The notes under the pieces are model-generated. The model saw only the letters and a program-made list of their open reading frames with translations, was not told where the DNA came from and made no database searches. The translations under genes were made by a program, and so were the position numbers. From Lysobacter arseniciresistens ZS79 (GTDB taxonomy: Bacteria; Pseudomonadota; Gammaproteobacteria; Xanthomonadales; Xanthomonadaceae), in NCBI RefSeq assembly GCF_000768335.1, contig NZ_AVPT01000001.1, positions 247,145 to 311,144 of the forward strand: a stretch of 64,000 bases of DNA. The letters are read 5' to 3'. Positions 19,500 through 28,200 of this stretch are shown here, piece by piece (position 1 is the stretch's first letter; every line of letters starts with the position of its first letter).

Positions 19500-20027
19500 A
19501 TGAAATCCATGAAGCGCGAAAACCTCCGCAACGCCATGACCATCGCGGCGGCGGCCGGCCTGATCGCGGTCGCGGCGCCGGTGGCCGCCGGAACCGTCCT
19601 CGGCGGCGCCACCGTCACCAACGGCGCCCGCGGCGTCGCCGACGGCTCGGTGATCGACGGCCCGGTGAAGGTCGTCATGCCCGGCGACCCGAGCGGCCGG
19701 CAGTTCGACGCCATGGCCGCCAACATCAACCTCCCGGCCGGGGTCGGCGGCATCGACTGGCACATCCACCCGGGCCCGACCTTCGGCATCGTGACCGGTG
19801 GCACCCTCACCATCATCGATGACGACTGCGTGGGACACGTCTACGCGGCGGGCGAGGCGTTCGTGGCACCGCGCAACCCGCACACCGCGCGCAACTTCAG
19901 CGACTCCCAGGTAACCGTGCGGGCCACGTTCCTGCTGCCGCACACGTCCCCCGCGACCGCGCCGACGGTGTTCGTGTCAGCAAGTGAGGACGACGTGCTG
20001 GACGCCTACTGCAACCTGGCGGAGTGA
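19500..20027 (+). CDS. Secreted cupin-domain protein
   Basis: A 175-aa protein with a signal peptide (cleavage near VAAG-TV, residue 31) and a cupin barrel. Motif 1 is IDWHIHPGPTFGIVTGGTLTI, given here as two parts around His-x-His (WHIHPG, then GIVTGGTLT). Motif 2 is AFVAPRNPHTARNF. Two His from motif 1 and one from motif 2 could bind a metal; the usual motif-1 Glu is not obvious (TFGIV in its place). Substrate unknown. AGGAGA precedes the ATG by 6 bases. It is divergent from the winged-helix regulator and downstream of the 11-bp repeats. Confidence 0.85.
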   Translation: MKSMKRENLRNAMTIAAAAGLIAVAAPVAAGTVLGGATVTNGARGVADGSVIDGPVKVVMPGDPSGRQFDAMAANINLPAGVGGIDWHIHPGPTFGIVTGGTLTIIDDDCVGHVYAAGEAFVAPRNPHTARNFSDSQVTVRATFLLPHTSPATAPTVFVSASEDDVLDAYCNLAE

Positions 20028-20036
20028 ACCGGGGCG

Positions 20037-20079
20037 GTGCACTGTCGATCCCGGCCCCCCTCGCCCGTCGACAGTGCAC
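20037..20079. repeat. 12-bp perfect inverted repeat between cupin and VOC genes
   Basis: GTGCACTGTCGA at 20037-20048 and its exact reverse complement at 20068-20079, separated by 19 C-rich bases. It has no U-tract. It could be an attenuating hairpin or an operator for the VOC gene that starts 35 bp later. Confidence 0.75.
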
Positions 20080-20114
20080 TGGCGGCTGCGACCGCCCACC
20101 CGAGGAGACTCCGC

Positions 20115-20594
20115 ATGACCCCCAAGAACACCATCTGCCTGTGGTTCGACGGCGACGCGCTGGACGCCGCGACCTTCTACGCGAAGACCTTCCCCGACAG
20201 CTCGGTCGACGCCGTCCACCATGCCCCCGGCGACTACCCCGACGGCAAGCAGGGCGATGTGCTGGTGGTCGACTTCACCGTGATGGGCATCCCGTGCATG
20301 GGCCTCAACGGCGGCCCCACGTTCAGACACAGCGAGGCGTTCTCGTTCCAGGTGGCGACCGACGACCAGGCCGAGACCGACCGCTACTGGGACGCCATCG
20401 TCGGCAACGGCGGCCAGGAGAGCGAGTGCGGCTGGTGCAAGGACCGCTGGGGCGTGTCGTGGCAGATCACCCCGCGGGTGCTGACCGACGCCTGGACCGA
20501 CCCCGACCGCGCCGCCGCCAAGCGCGCCTTCGACGCGATGATGACGATGCGCAAGATCGACGTCGCCGCGATCGAGGCGGCGCGGCGGGGGTAG
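20115..20594 (+). CDS. VOC-superfamily protein (PhnB/glyoxalase-like, PF06983 type)
   Basis: A 159-aa protein: NTICLWFDGDALDAATFYAKTFPDS is the first beta-alpha unit of PhnB-like vicinal-oxygen-chelate proteins. ECGWCKDRWGVSWQITPRVL is the family's second-half signature. Such proteins have often been mis-named 3-demethylubiquinone methyltransferases; the activity is unknown. The ATG at 20115 is set by GAGGAG eight bases upstream. Only 6 bp separate its stop from the end of a convergent, truncated VOC gene. Confidence 0.88.
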   Translation: MTPKNTICLWFDGDALDAATFYAKTFPDSSVDAVHHAPGDYPDGKQGDVLVVDFTVMGIPCMGLNGGPTFRHSEAFSFQVATDDQAETDRYWDAIVGNGGQESECGWCKDRWGVSWQITPRVLTDAWTDPDRAAAKRAFDAMMTMRKIDVAAIEAARRG

Positions 20595-20600
20595 GCCCCG

Positions 20601-20910
20601 TCAGCCCGACTGCGCCGGCTTCCAGTCCGGGCCGGGGATCGTGTTGACCATCCACGGCACGCCGAAGCGGTCGGTCAGGCTGCCGTAGCCGGGCGACCAG
20701 AAGGTTTCGGCGAAATCCATGCCGACCTTGCCGCCCTCCTTCAGCGCATCGAACCAGCGGCGCGCCTGCGCGGCGTCCTCGGTGTGCAGGGTGACGTCGA
20801 AGCCGTTCTTCGGCTTGTCGACGTTCGGCGCCCACTCGACGTCCATATCCGCGCCCATCAGCGACTGGTCGCCGACCTCCAGCCAGCAGTGCATCAGCCA
20901 GTCCTTGTAT
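20601..20910 (-). pseudogene. N-terminally truncated PhnB-like VOC protein
   Basis: The readable part (KDWLMHCWLEVGDQSLMGAD, then EDAARWF-like, and GYGSLTDRFGVPWMVNTI) is the C-terminal two-thirds of a PhnB-like VOC protein. Full-length members begin with a roughly 50-residue beta-alpha unit that is missing here. Upstream of about 20910 the frame no longer resembles the family, and the first ATG, at 20894, lies inside the fold. Read as a decayed gene, most simply after a deletion joined it to the end of the 92-aa gene. It could still be expressed from the internal ATG, but the barrel would be incomplete. Confidence 0.7.
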
Positions 20911-20929
20911 CTGGCTCTGTGGCGATGCC

Positions 20930-21208
20930 TCAGTGGCGCAGCATCCCGCGGGCGGCGGTGGCGGCGGACTGCAGCACGCGGGCGTAGGCGGTGCGGCCCC
21001 TCGGGGCGTTGCCGGCGGCACTTTCCAGACCGTCGACCAGCGCCTGCATCAGGGTCGCTGCGTTGTACTGGTCGGCCAGCTCGGCCATCGAACGGGACAC
21101 CGCGTCGCGCACGTGCCAGTCCACGTTGACGCCCTTTTCGGCTTCATTGGCGAGGTCGATGACGCGCAACAGGTGCGGGGTCACCAGACCGACGACGGTG
21201 GCTCTCAT
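20930..21208 (-). CDS. Hypothetical 92-aa protein
   Basis: A 92-aa alpha-helical protein (MRATVVGLVTPHLLRVIDLANEAEKGVNVDW...). The helical character and the DAVSRSMAELADQYN segment are all that can be read; no family is recognised. It has no signal peptide or membrane segment, and no clear SD precedes the ATG. It lies between an orphan HigA gene and the truncated VOC gene on the same strand. A DNA-binding or antitoxin-like role is possible from size and setting but unsupported by any motif. Confidence 0.55.
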   Translation of the reverse strand: MRATVVGLVTPHLLRVIDLANEAEKGVNVDWHVRDAVSRSMAELADQYNAATLMQALVDGLESAAGNAPRGRTAYARVLQSAATAARGMLRH

Positions 21209-21281
21209 GGTTCGGACCAGGGGTTTCGGGGGACGGGAAGGCTACCGCAGCCGGCGTGGGCGGTCAGCACGGGGCGCCTTG

Positions 21282-21572
21282 CTACGCGGCGATCCGCGCG
21301 ATCCGATCGACCGCCGGCCCCAGCGCGCGGTGCGCCTCCTCGAGGTCGTAATCGGCCTGCAGGCCCAGCCAGAACCGCTCGCTGGTACCCAGCGCGGCGG
21401 CCAAACGTACGGCGGTATCGGCCGTTACGCTCCGCTTGCCCAGCACGATCTCGTTGATGCGGCGCGGCGGGACACCGGTAGCACGGGCCAACGCGTTCTG
21501 GCTGATGCCCAGCGGGACGATGAACTCCTCCAACAGGACTTCGCCGGGGTGGATATTGGGCAGGCTCTTCAT
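21282..21572 (-). CDS. higA: HigA-family addiction-module antitoxin (XRE-type)
   Basis: A 96-aa helix-turn-helix protein: IHPGEVLLEEFIVPLGISQNALARATGVPPRRINEIVLGKR is the standard HigA/VapI-like HTH (here described by position, about residues 7-47), followed by DTAVRLAAALGTSERFWLGLQADYDL. Such proteins neutralise HigB ribosome-dependent mRNA interferases and repress their own promoter. Its cognate toxin should lie just upstream, but only a few C-terminal codons resembling HigB remain there, so it appears to be an orphan antitoxin. Confidence 0.9.
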   Translation of the reverse strand: MKSLPNIHPGEVLLEEFIVPLGISQNALARATGVPPRRINEIVLGKRSVTADTAVRLAAALGTSERFWLGLQADYDLEEAHRALGPAVDRIARIAA

Positions 21573-21588
21573 GGCAGGCTCCGTTGCA

Positions 21589-21612
21589 TCAGTGGTAATC
21601 GACGATTTCCGA
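21589..21612 (-). pseudogene. C-terminal stump of a HigB toxin gene
   Basis: Minus-strand codons just before higA read SEIVDYH then stop. EIVDYH is the invariant C-terminus of HigB/RelE-type toxins, and the 16-base gap to the higA ATG is normal for higBA operons. Upstream of these codons no frame resembles HigB. The region 21615-21830 instead reads as unrelated GC-rich sequence, so the toxin gene seems to have been replaced or deleted. Confidence 0.6.
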
Positions 21613-21895
21613 TCGAGCGCCCCGCGCGCCGGGCGGGCTGGCGCTCAGCCAGCGTCGCGCTCCAGCTCCCGGCGCTGCTCGCGGCTGACCCCCTCCGGGG
21701 CGCGGCGCGCCGCAGCGGCATTTCAGTGGCAGGTTCAATCCCTTTGCGCTCCAGACGTCGAAAAGTGGATCCTGCCAGACCGTTCCGGCTCCGGCGGTTC
21801 ATTGACGGGACGTACCTCCGCCGGCAGTCTCCGCGCTTCGCCAGCAGGAAGGCATGAGGCCTTCCCGGCCACCGGCGATCTCAGGGAGATGAGTA

Positions 21896-22312
21896 ATGAG
21901 TACGTTCCGCCATTTGGCCATCGTGGCCCTCGCCAGCGTCTGCGCCGCCTGCGCCACCACCGGCAACAGCGACAGCGCCGCGGCCGCCCCGCAGACCGCA
22001 GGCGCCGGGGAAGTGCCGGCCGACGCGATCGTCGGCACGCCGGCGCCGGGCAGCAAGTTCACCCGGCTCACCATCGGCATGGACATCCAGGCCGTGCAGC
22101 AGGTCATGGACCGCGTGCCCGACCGCCAGCACAGCTACGAATCCGGCAAGCGCTGGATCCCGTTCTACTTCGGCAACGACGCGCGCCGCATGCAGGTGCT
22201 CTACAAGGGCCAGGGCTGCCTGATCTTTGCCGACGGCAATGCCTGGGGCGCCGGCGGCGGCGAGCTGATCCGGATCGAGCACGACGCCAGCGGCGCCTGC
22301 TACCAGCCGTAG
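21896..22312 (+). CDS. Small lipoprotein, possibly SmpA/BamE-like fold
   Basis: A 138-aa lipoprotein: signal peptide with lipobox CAAC (Cys19), a short Ala-rich linker, then a domain from about residue 52. The domain motif LTIGMDIQAVQQVMDRVPD resembles the helix-turn of BamE/SmpA-like proteins (x-I-G-M-x-x-x-x-V), followed by beta strands RWIPFYFGND and RMQVLYKGQGCLIFADG. The assignment to that fold is inference. AGGGAGATGAG precedes the ATG. It has its own strong terminator at 22356. Confidence 0.78.
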   Translation: MSTFRHLAIVALASVCAACATTGNSDSAAAAPQTAGAGEVPADAIVGTPAPGSKFTRLTIGMDIQAVQQVMDRVPDRQHSYESGKRWIPFYFGNDARRMQVLYKGQGCLIFADGNAWGAGGGELIRIEHDASGACYQP

Positions 22313-22355
22313 GCCAGGCCGCCGGTTCAACCGGCCACCGGTGCCTTACAGGAAG

Positions 22356-22383
22356 AACCCCGCATCGCGCGGGGTTTTTCTTT
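22356..22383 (+). terminator. Rho-independent terminator
   Basis: AACCCCGC, a 5-base loop, GCGGGGTT, then TTT-C-TTT. It lies 43 bp after the lipoprotein stop. Confidence 0.88.
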
Positions 22384-22398
22384 GGGCGACCGCGGCTC

Positions 22399-23667
22399 CT
22401 ACAGCGGAACCGCGTACCGCCCGCGCTCGCCGTGGGCCAGGCCATCGAACACCACCGATCCGCTGGTCGCGTCCCACTTGAACGGGGCGCCGTCATACGG
22501 ACCACGCAGCGTGGCCGCGCGGAGGGCCGCTGCTGCCGCATCCGGGCCAACGCCCTGCCCGCGCAGGTCGGCGGCCAGCAGCGCGGCGCGCCGCACCCCT
22601 TCGAGGTCACCCGCCCGTGCGATGTAATCGCCATAGGCGGGTTCGACCGCCGCCGGATCGAGCATGGCGCCCACCGGGTTGTACACCTGGAGCCTCGGCC
22701 CGGCGTGCTCCGGCGGCGTTGCAAGCCCCGCCAGCGCCGGCGCGAGCTCCGGGTACGGCAATTCCGACAGCGCGCCCAGCCGGACCATGCGCGCCGCGCC
22801 CCGGTTGAGCGTCGCCTGCTCCTGGTACAGCGGCCGCAGCAGCCGGTCGCCGATACCCGCGTCGGAGACGGCTGCGGGCGACAACCACGCCCGCGTCGAG
22901 TTGGCGATCAGCTGCCACTCGCCGGCCAGCGCCCTCGCGAGGGAGCGCTCGGCCACCGTCACCGGTTGCCGCCAGGACGGCGGGACGGCCGCCGCGGCCT
23001 CGCCCGCAGGCAACGCCCGCAGGGCGAGAGTGCCCAGCGCGAAGTGATGCCGGACGGCCGCGGCCGCGATCATCTTGGTGACCAGCAGGTCCGACGAGGC
23101 CAGCACCTGCCGCCAGAACAGCAGGTCCCGCTCCAGCAGGTCGCGCACGGCCGCCGGCTCACCCGCCAGCGCCAGTCGCCGTGCATCCAGCAGATGCAGC
23201 TGCTGGGCATCCATGGCCGGCTGGTACGCCGGCAACTGCGCGGCAAGGTCCTCGGGGACCTCCTCCCGCCAACCCTCGGTCGCCAGCATGCGGCGGTAGC
23301 GCGCCAGCAGCCACTGCTCCGCGTCCAGCCACTGCGCGGGCACCGCGGGATGGGCGTCCAGCGCCTCCGCGCAGGTCGCGGCCTGCCTGCACGCCTGGGC
23401 GAGCGCCGTAACCGCGGGGCTGCGCGCGGCCCGGTAGTCGGCGACCGCCCCCGGCCCGGTGGCCAGGTCGCGCGCATGGACATGGCCGTTGGCGGCGTCG
23501 GCCAGCGCCGGGCCGGACTGGTGCAGCGCGACCAGCCGCGCCACGTCCGCGGAGGGCGGCTCGTCGTTGCGGTTGATGACCACCAGCGCCAGGTAGGCGA
23601 GCGCGGGCACCCCCACCAGCACTGCCAACGCCCACCCGATACCGCGCTTTATTCCTGTTCTGCTCAT
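22399..23667 (-). CDS. Hypothetical membrane-anchored protein, 422 aa
   Basis: A single N-terminal membrane helix (residues about 10-31, GWALAVLVGVPALAYLALVV) is followed by a roughly 390-residue, mostly helical periplasmic domain. That domain is rich in Ala, Leu, Arg and Trp, with recurring short helix pairs that look TPR- or Sel1-like in spacing but without a clear consensus. The C-terminus is a beta-rich tail (GPYDGAPFKWDATSGSVVFDG). I recognise no catalytic motif. Proteins of this shape occur in Xanthomonadales as uncharacterised proteins. It is convergent with the lipoprotein gene across the 22356 terminator. Confidence 0.75.
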   Translation of the reverse strand: MSRTGIKRGIGWALAVLVGVPALAYLALVVINRNDEPPSADVARLVALHQSGPALADAANGHVHARDLATGPGAVADYRAARSPAVTALAQACRQAATCAEALDAHPAVPAQWLDAEQWLLARYRRMLATEGWREEVPEDLAAQLPAYQPAMDAQQLHLLDARRLALAGEPAAVRDLLERDLLFWRQVLASSDLLVTKMIAAAAVRHHFALGTLALRALPAGEAAAAVPPSWRQPVTVAERSLARALAGEWQLIANSTRAWLSPAAVSDAGIGDRLLRPLYQEQATLNRGAARMVRLGALSELPYPELAPALAGLATPPEHAGPRLQVYNPVGAMLDPAAVEPAYGDYIARAGDLEGVRRAALLAADLRGQGVGPDAAAAALRAATLRGPYDGAPFKWDATSGSVVFDGLAHGERGRYAVPL

Positions 23668-23717
23668 CCGTAGCTCCTGTCGCGTGCCGCAAGTGTGGCA
23701 CCGCGTCGGCGAGGGGC

Positions 23718-23927
23718 GAGGTGCGGGACGTCATGAGCGAGGTCGTCGACCTCGTGCGCGAGGTCCGGAACCCCGTTGACGAGGTCGCGGACCCCGGCGA
23801 TGAGGTGTGGGACCTCGATGACGGGGTCCGGGACCTGACGCATGAGGTCCGCGACCTCGCGCACGAGGTCCGGAACCTCGCGAATGAGGTCCGCAACCTC
23901 GTCGATGAGGTTCGGGACCTCGTTTTA
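23718..23927. repeat. Ten-copy 21-bp minisatellite encoding heptads
   Basis: Ten tandem 21-bp units with consensus close to GAGGTCCGNGACCTCGNNNAN run without interruption. Read on the plus strand from a GTG at 23721 they encode seven-residue units (EVRDVMS, EVVDLVR, EVRNPVD, EVADPGD, EVWDLDD, GVRDLTH, EVRDLAH, EVRNLAN, EVRNLVD, EVRDLVL). All three plus frames and at least one minus frame stay open through it. GAGGGG sits 4 bases before the GTG. Whether a peptide is made is unknown. The stretch 23668-24007 otherwise holds only the terminator at 23964. Confidence 0.8.
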
Positions 23928-23963
23928 GGCGGAGATGACCGCATGATCGGCACCAGATGCGAA

Positions 23964-23985
23964 AAAGCCGCCCGGAGGCGGCTTT
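23964..23985 (-). terminator. Rho-independent terminator for the 24008 gene
   Basis: AAAGCCGCC, a CGGA loop, GGCGGCTTT. On the minus strand it ends in five T residues, 23 bp past the stop of the 162-aa gene. Confidence 0.88.
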
Positions 23986-24007
23986 CCCGTCCACGCTGCG
24001 CGCGGGC

Positions 24008-24496
24008 TCAGACCGGCGCCATGTCCGGCACCGGCGCCGGCTCGGCGGCCTCGCGGCGGCCGCGCTTGAAGCGGGTGCCAAGCTGCCGGCGCAGCTCGTC
24101 CAGGCCGTGGTCGCCGCCGGACAGCTTGAGCTGCGCGTAGCCGTCCAGCGCCACGTCCATCGCGTCGCTGCCGAGCAGGTCGATGGTGTCGGCCAGGCGC
24201 GCGACCAGCTTCTGCAGGTCCTCGTGCAGCGGGCGCAGCTGGTCGAGCGTGGCGAGGTCCGCCGACGCGCCGGCCAGGTCGAGGCTCGGCGGCACGATCT
24301 GCGGGTTGGCCGCCATCACGCGCAGCGTCTGCCGGACGAACACCTCCGAGCGCGGCCCCATGTACATGAGGTTGCGGCGCTCCGCATCGGGAATGGCCAC
24401 CAGCCCGGCCAGCGCGGTGGCCATCTGGTCGAGGCCGGCACGCGCACCGGTGACCTGGTCGGGGGTGAGGGTGAGGGAAACGAAGTTCTGGGACAC
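24008..24496 (-). CDS. Hypothetical 162-aa helical protein
   Basis: A 162-aa soluble, mainly helical protein (SQNFVSLTLTPDQVTGARAG at the N-terminus; LQKLVARLADTIDLLGSDAM in the middle; QLGTRFKRGRREAAE basic tail). No family is recognised. The start is the GTG at 24496, fixed by AAGGAG seven bases upstream. The longer frame reaching 24991 is not coding in style. It has its own terminator at 23964. It is the last GC-rich native-looking gene before the low-GC island. Confidence 0.75.
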   Translation of the reverse strand: MSQNFVSLTLTPDQVTGARAGLDQMATALAGLVAIPDAERRNLMYMGPRSEVFVRQTLRVMAANPQIVPPSLDLAGASADLATLDQLRPLHEDLQKLVARLADTIDLLGSDAMDVALDGYAQLKLSGGDHGLDELRRQLGTRFKRGRREAAEPAPVPDMAPV

Positions 24497-24729
24497 GGTG
24501 ATCTCCTTGTCGGTCCATGTGTCGACCCGGCGGGATTGCCGGGTGCGTCCATGCTCCGCCGCGTCCGTGTGGCGTTGGGTGATCGCGGGTACGGGGCGAC
24601 CGGAGCGGGGCGAGTCTCGCAGCGCGGGAGCGATGGTGCAAAGGCCGTTGCGCGCCCGACAGCCCGTCGCAGCGGGCGCGACGGTGATTGCCGACAGTGC
24701 GTCGCGGCGTTGTCCTACATGGATGCGGG

Positions 24730-24745
24730 AAGTTTTCTGACCCCG
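24730..24745 (+). repeat. Island-flanking motif, left copy
   Basis: AAGTTTTCTGACCCCG. It matches 28431-28446 (AAGTAAACTGACCCCG) at 13 of 16 positions with an identical 9-base core. Together the two copies flank the 127-aa and helicase genes. Confidence 0.45.
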
Positions 24746-24747
24746 AG

Positions 24748-25131
24748 TTAGAGGTCGCAGTTGGGGGAAAGCGTCACGTCCCAGCGGTTGGCGGCGGCGC
24801 GGAAGCGTTTGACGAGGTCGGGCAGATCGCCCGCGGGCGGTAGAGATAGGTCGGCGGGGGTGGCGGTGCGGAGGCGGACGAACTCGTGGTAGGCGTGGTC
24901 GAGGTCGGATGGGCCGTCGCCAGTGGACTCGAAGTGTTTGGGACAGAGCGACGGCACGCCGACTTGCTCGGCGACGAACTGGTCGGCCCATTCGAGGGAG
25001 TTGCGGATGGTGGTGTCGGCGTCGTCAGAAGCGCCGGTTAGCAGCAGCGTGCCGGCGGTCTTCCAGTTGCCGGCGTCGCGGTACTGATACTCGAAAACGG
25101 AAAATCTCTGATGCAACGGAGAAGGCTTCAC
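24748..25131 (-). CDS. Hypothetical 127-aa protein of the accessory island
   Basis: A 127-aa acidic, soluble protein (FSVFEYQYRDAGNWKTAG at the N-terminus, LSPNCDL at the C-terminus). No family or motif is recognised, and it has no signal or membrane segment. Start is a GTG with AAAAGGAA about nine bases upstream. It is divergent from the helicase gene, with 116 bp between the starts, so the two may share a control region. Its A/T-richer codons match the island. An accessory or immunity role for the helicase is possible but unsupported. Confidence 0.6.
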   Translation of the reverse strand: MKPSPLHQRFSVFEYQYRDAGNWKTAGTLLLTGASDDADTTIRNSLEWADQFVAEQVGVPSLCPKHFESTGDGPSDLDHAYHEFVRLRTATPADLSLPPAGDLPDLVKRFRAAANRWDVTLSPNCDL

Positions 25132-25247
25132 GTTGAATGTTCCTTTTGGTCCGATGCTTCAAACCTAGTCCCGCCGCGTCGCCCAGGTCGCGACATACGA
25201 CTGCTGCGACGCGGCCACGAGGTCGAGACCAATGCTAGCCTGGCGCA

Positions 25248-28200
25248 ATGACCGACCTCCATCGTGGCCTGTACGAGCAGCTCGTAACCGAGGCCCTTGA
25301 AACCCAACTCAAAGAACTCGATACGAAGCACAGAGCTCTCCGTGGACGCATCCACGGCGAGGAGGCTGCAGACCGAATAGCGCTGCACTTGGGGACGTTG
25401 GTCCGGCGAGTCATATCAGGGCTCGACACCAAGCAGCGCACGGAGGTCGGGCTGGACCTCGCTCGGCAAATTATTCGCTTACTCGACGCTTCCAGCAGGG
25501 AAGTCGACTTGAGCGATGCCCCCTCTCCGGCGGGCGACATGCTTCACGCGGTCGCACGACTACTCCCTGACGGGACACCGGAACATGTCGGACTCCCTGC
25601 GACGCCGCTGCTTGATACAACGCTACTTACGAATGCGCCGGGCGAGCCCCGAATTGGCTTTCAGCTCCAATCCGAGGTTCCGTCAGCGGATCGCATCGAC
25701 ATCCTCATGGCTTTTGTCCGAATGTCGGGAATCCAGCCGTTGCTGGACCTCCTCCAACGCCACAAGGATGCCAGCCGGCCATTACGGCTGCTGACAACGA
25801 CATACACCAACTCCACGGAACTAAGCGCGCTTCGAGCGCTGCGTGATCTCGGCGCCGACATCCGCGTCTCATATGACACTTCGAGCACCCGCCTACACGC
25901 CAAGGCTTGGCTATTTCATCGCGCGTCAGGCTACTCCACGGCATATATCGGTTCCTCAAACCTCACCCACTCAGCCCAAGTGACGGGATTGGAATGGAAC
26001 GTGCGTATATCAGGCGCACGGAACCCGGACGTAATCGACAAGTTCTCAGCGGTCTTTGACAGTTACTGGAATAACGAGGACTTCCGACCTTTCGACGAGT
26101 CCGAGTACCGCGAGCTGACTCGGGCACCTGTTGGAAGTCCCCGGATTTATCCGAGTCCGCTTGAAATTCGGCCTGAGCCCTTTCAGTCCCGTTTACTGGA
26201 ACAAATCGAGCTTGCTCGATTGCAGGGCCGCCACCGCAATCTCCTCGTGTCCGCCACCGGCACCGGCAAGACCGTCATGGCGGCATTGGACTACCAGCGC
26301 CTGCGGAGCCGACTGCCGCGTGCGCGGCTGCTCTTCATTGCGCACCGCAAGGAGATCCTCGAACAAAGCCTCGCGACGTTTCGCCACGCTTTGCGAGATG
26401 CGGCGTTTGGTGAACTGTGGGTGGGCGGCGATCGGCCGACACTATTCGAACACGTGTTTGCCTCGGTACAGAGTCTTACTGCTGCCGGAATCACCAACAT
26501 CGACCCCGACCATTTCGATGTAGTGATCATTGACGAGTTTCACCACGCGGCAGCACGCACCTACAAGGCGCTGCTCGATCACCTCTGCCCTGTCGAGCTG
26601 CTGGCACTTACCGCTACGCCAGAACGTGGTGACGAGGAACCAATCCTGCAGTGGTTCGACGGAAGGATCGCCGCCGAGCTGCGTTTGTGGGACGCGATCG
26701 ACCAACACCGGCTGTCCCCATTTGCCTACTACGGCATCAGCGACGGAGTGGACTACCGCGGCGTGAGCTGGCGGCGCGGCCGTGGCTACGACCCGCAGGA
26801 GCTGAGCGCACTAGTGACAGGTGACCATGCTCTAGCTCGCCTGATCGTGGCGAACGTCGCAAAGGTGGTCCCGAATGCCGTATCGATGCGAGCGCTGGCT
26901 TTTTGTGTCTCTGTCGCCCATGCGCGATTCATGGCTGATCAGTTCAATGCTGCCGGGTTGCCGTCCATCGCGGTCTGGGCAGAAACGCCTGAGCAGAGCC
27001 GCCGCGGCGCTCTGTCTTCACTAGCTGCCGGGGATCTGCGTGTCGTGTTTTCCGTCGACCTCTTCAACGAAGGTGTAGACGTTCCCTCCGTCGACACCCT
27101 TCTGCTGTTGCGACCGACGGATAGCCCGACCGTGTTCCTGCAGCAGCTCGGTCGCGGGCTGCGGCGTGAACCGGGGAAGTCCGTCTGCACTGTCCTGGAC
27201 TTCGTCGGCCAACACCGCAAGGAATTTCAGTTCTATCGCCGGTTTGGCGCGTTGCTGGGCGGAACCCGCAAACAACTGGAAAAGCAGATCGAAAGCGGGT
27301 TCCCGTTTCTCCCCAGTGGCTGCCACATGCAACTCGATGCTGTGGCTACGGAAACCGTGCTCCAGAACATCCGACAAAGCCTGCCATCCACGTGGCCCGC
27401 GAAAGCGCGAGAGTTGCAGAGGGTGGCAGAGACCACTTCCGAAATAACGCTCAAGAGGTTCCTCGACGAATCGGGGTTAAGCCTTGAGGACGTCTACTCC
27501 AACAATCACTGTTGGTCGGATCTACTCGAAGCCGGCGGTCTTCCCACGCTGCCGGTCGGTCCGGAAGAACGTGCACTACGCCGCGCGCTCGGCCGACTGC
27601 TGCATCTCGACGACGAGGCACGGATCAAGCAATACCGCGCCTTTGCCCAAGCGGTGCAGCCTCCCGACATCCGTACAGAGGACCTGCGTACTCGACGGCT
27701 GTTCCACATGCTGGCAACGGTGCTCACTGAAAGCGTCCGCGCTGTAGACGAAAGCCTCGATGACGCTGCCTCGTTGATCTGGAAGCACCCGCAGGTGCTA
27801 CAGGAGCTCAACGAGCTGATGCAGGTTCTCGCGCAGCGAATCGACCATGTTCAAACCCCGCTCTCGACGCACCCAGAAGTGCCTCTATACGTCCATGCCC
27901 GCTACACCCGCCGAGAGATCCTCGCCGCATTCGGGGATGGGGAAAACCTGAAGGTGCCTGAGTGGCGCGAAGGCGTGCGCTGGCTCCCAGACGCGCAAGT
28001 GGATCTATTGGCGTTCACCCTGGACAAGGCGAGTGGACATTTCTCACCCACCACCCGCTACCGCGACTACGCGATCAGCCGCGAGCTGATTCATTGGGAA
28101 AGTCAGTCCGGCACTCGGGCCGACAGCGACACCGGACTGCGCTATCAACAGCACGAAGTGAACGGAAGTAGCGTGTTGCCGTTTGCTCGCCTGATCACGG

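Noticed and set aside
21731..21745. GGTTCAATCCC resembling a tRNA T-arm
   Set aside because: No cloverleaf, acceptor stem or anticodon arm can be built around it.
23664..23864. Minus-strand 66-codon frame through the 21-bp repeats
   Set aside because: Open only because of the repeat periodicity. No SD and it starts inside the array.
23718..23927. The 21-bp array as a CRISPR
   Set aside because: Units are contiguous with no unique spacers.
24497..24991. Long N-terminal extension of the 162-aa protein
   Set aside because: Arg/Pro-rich, non-coding in style. The GTG at 24496 has an ideal SD.
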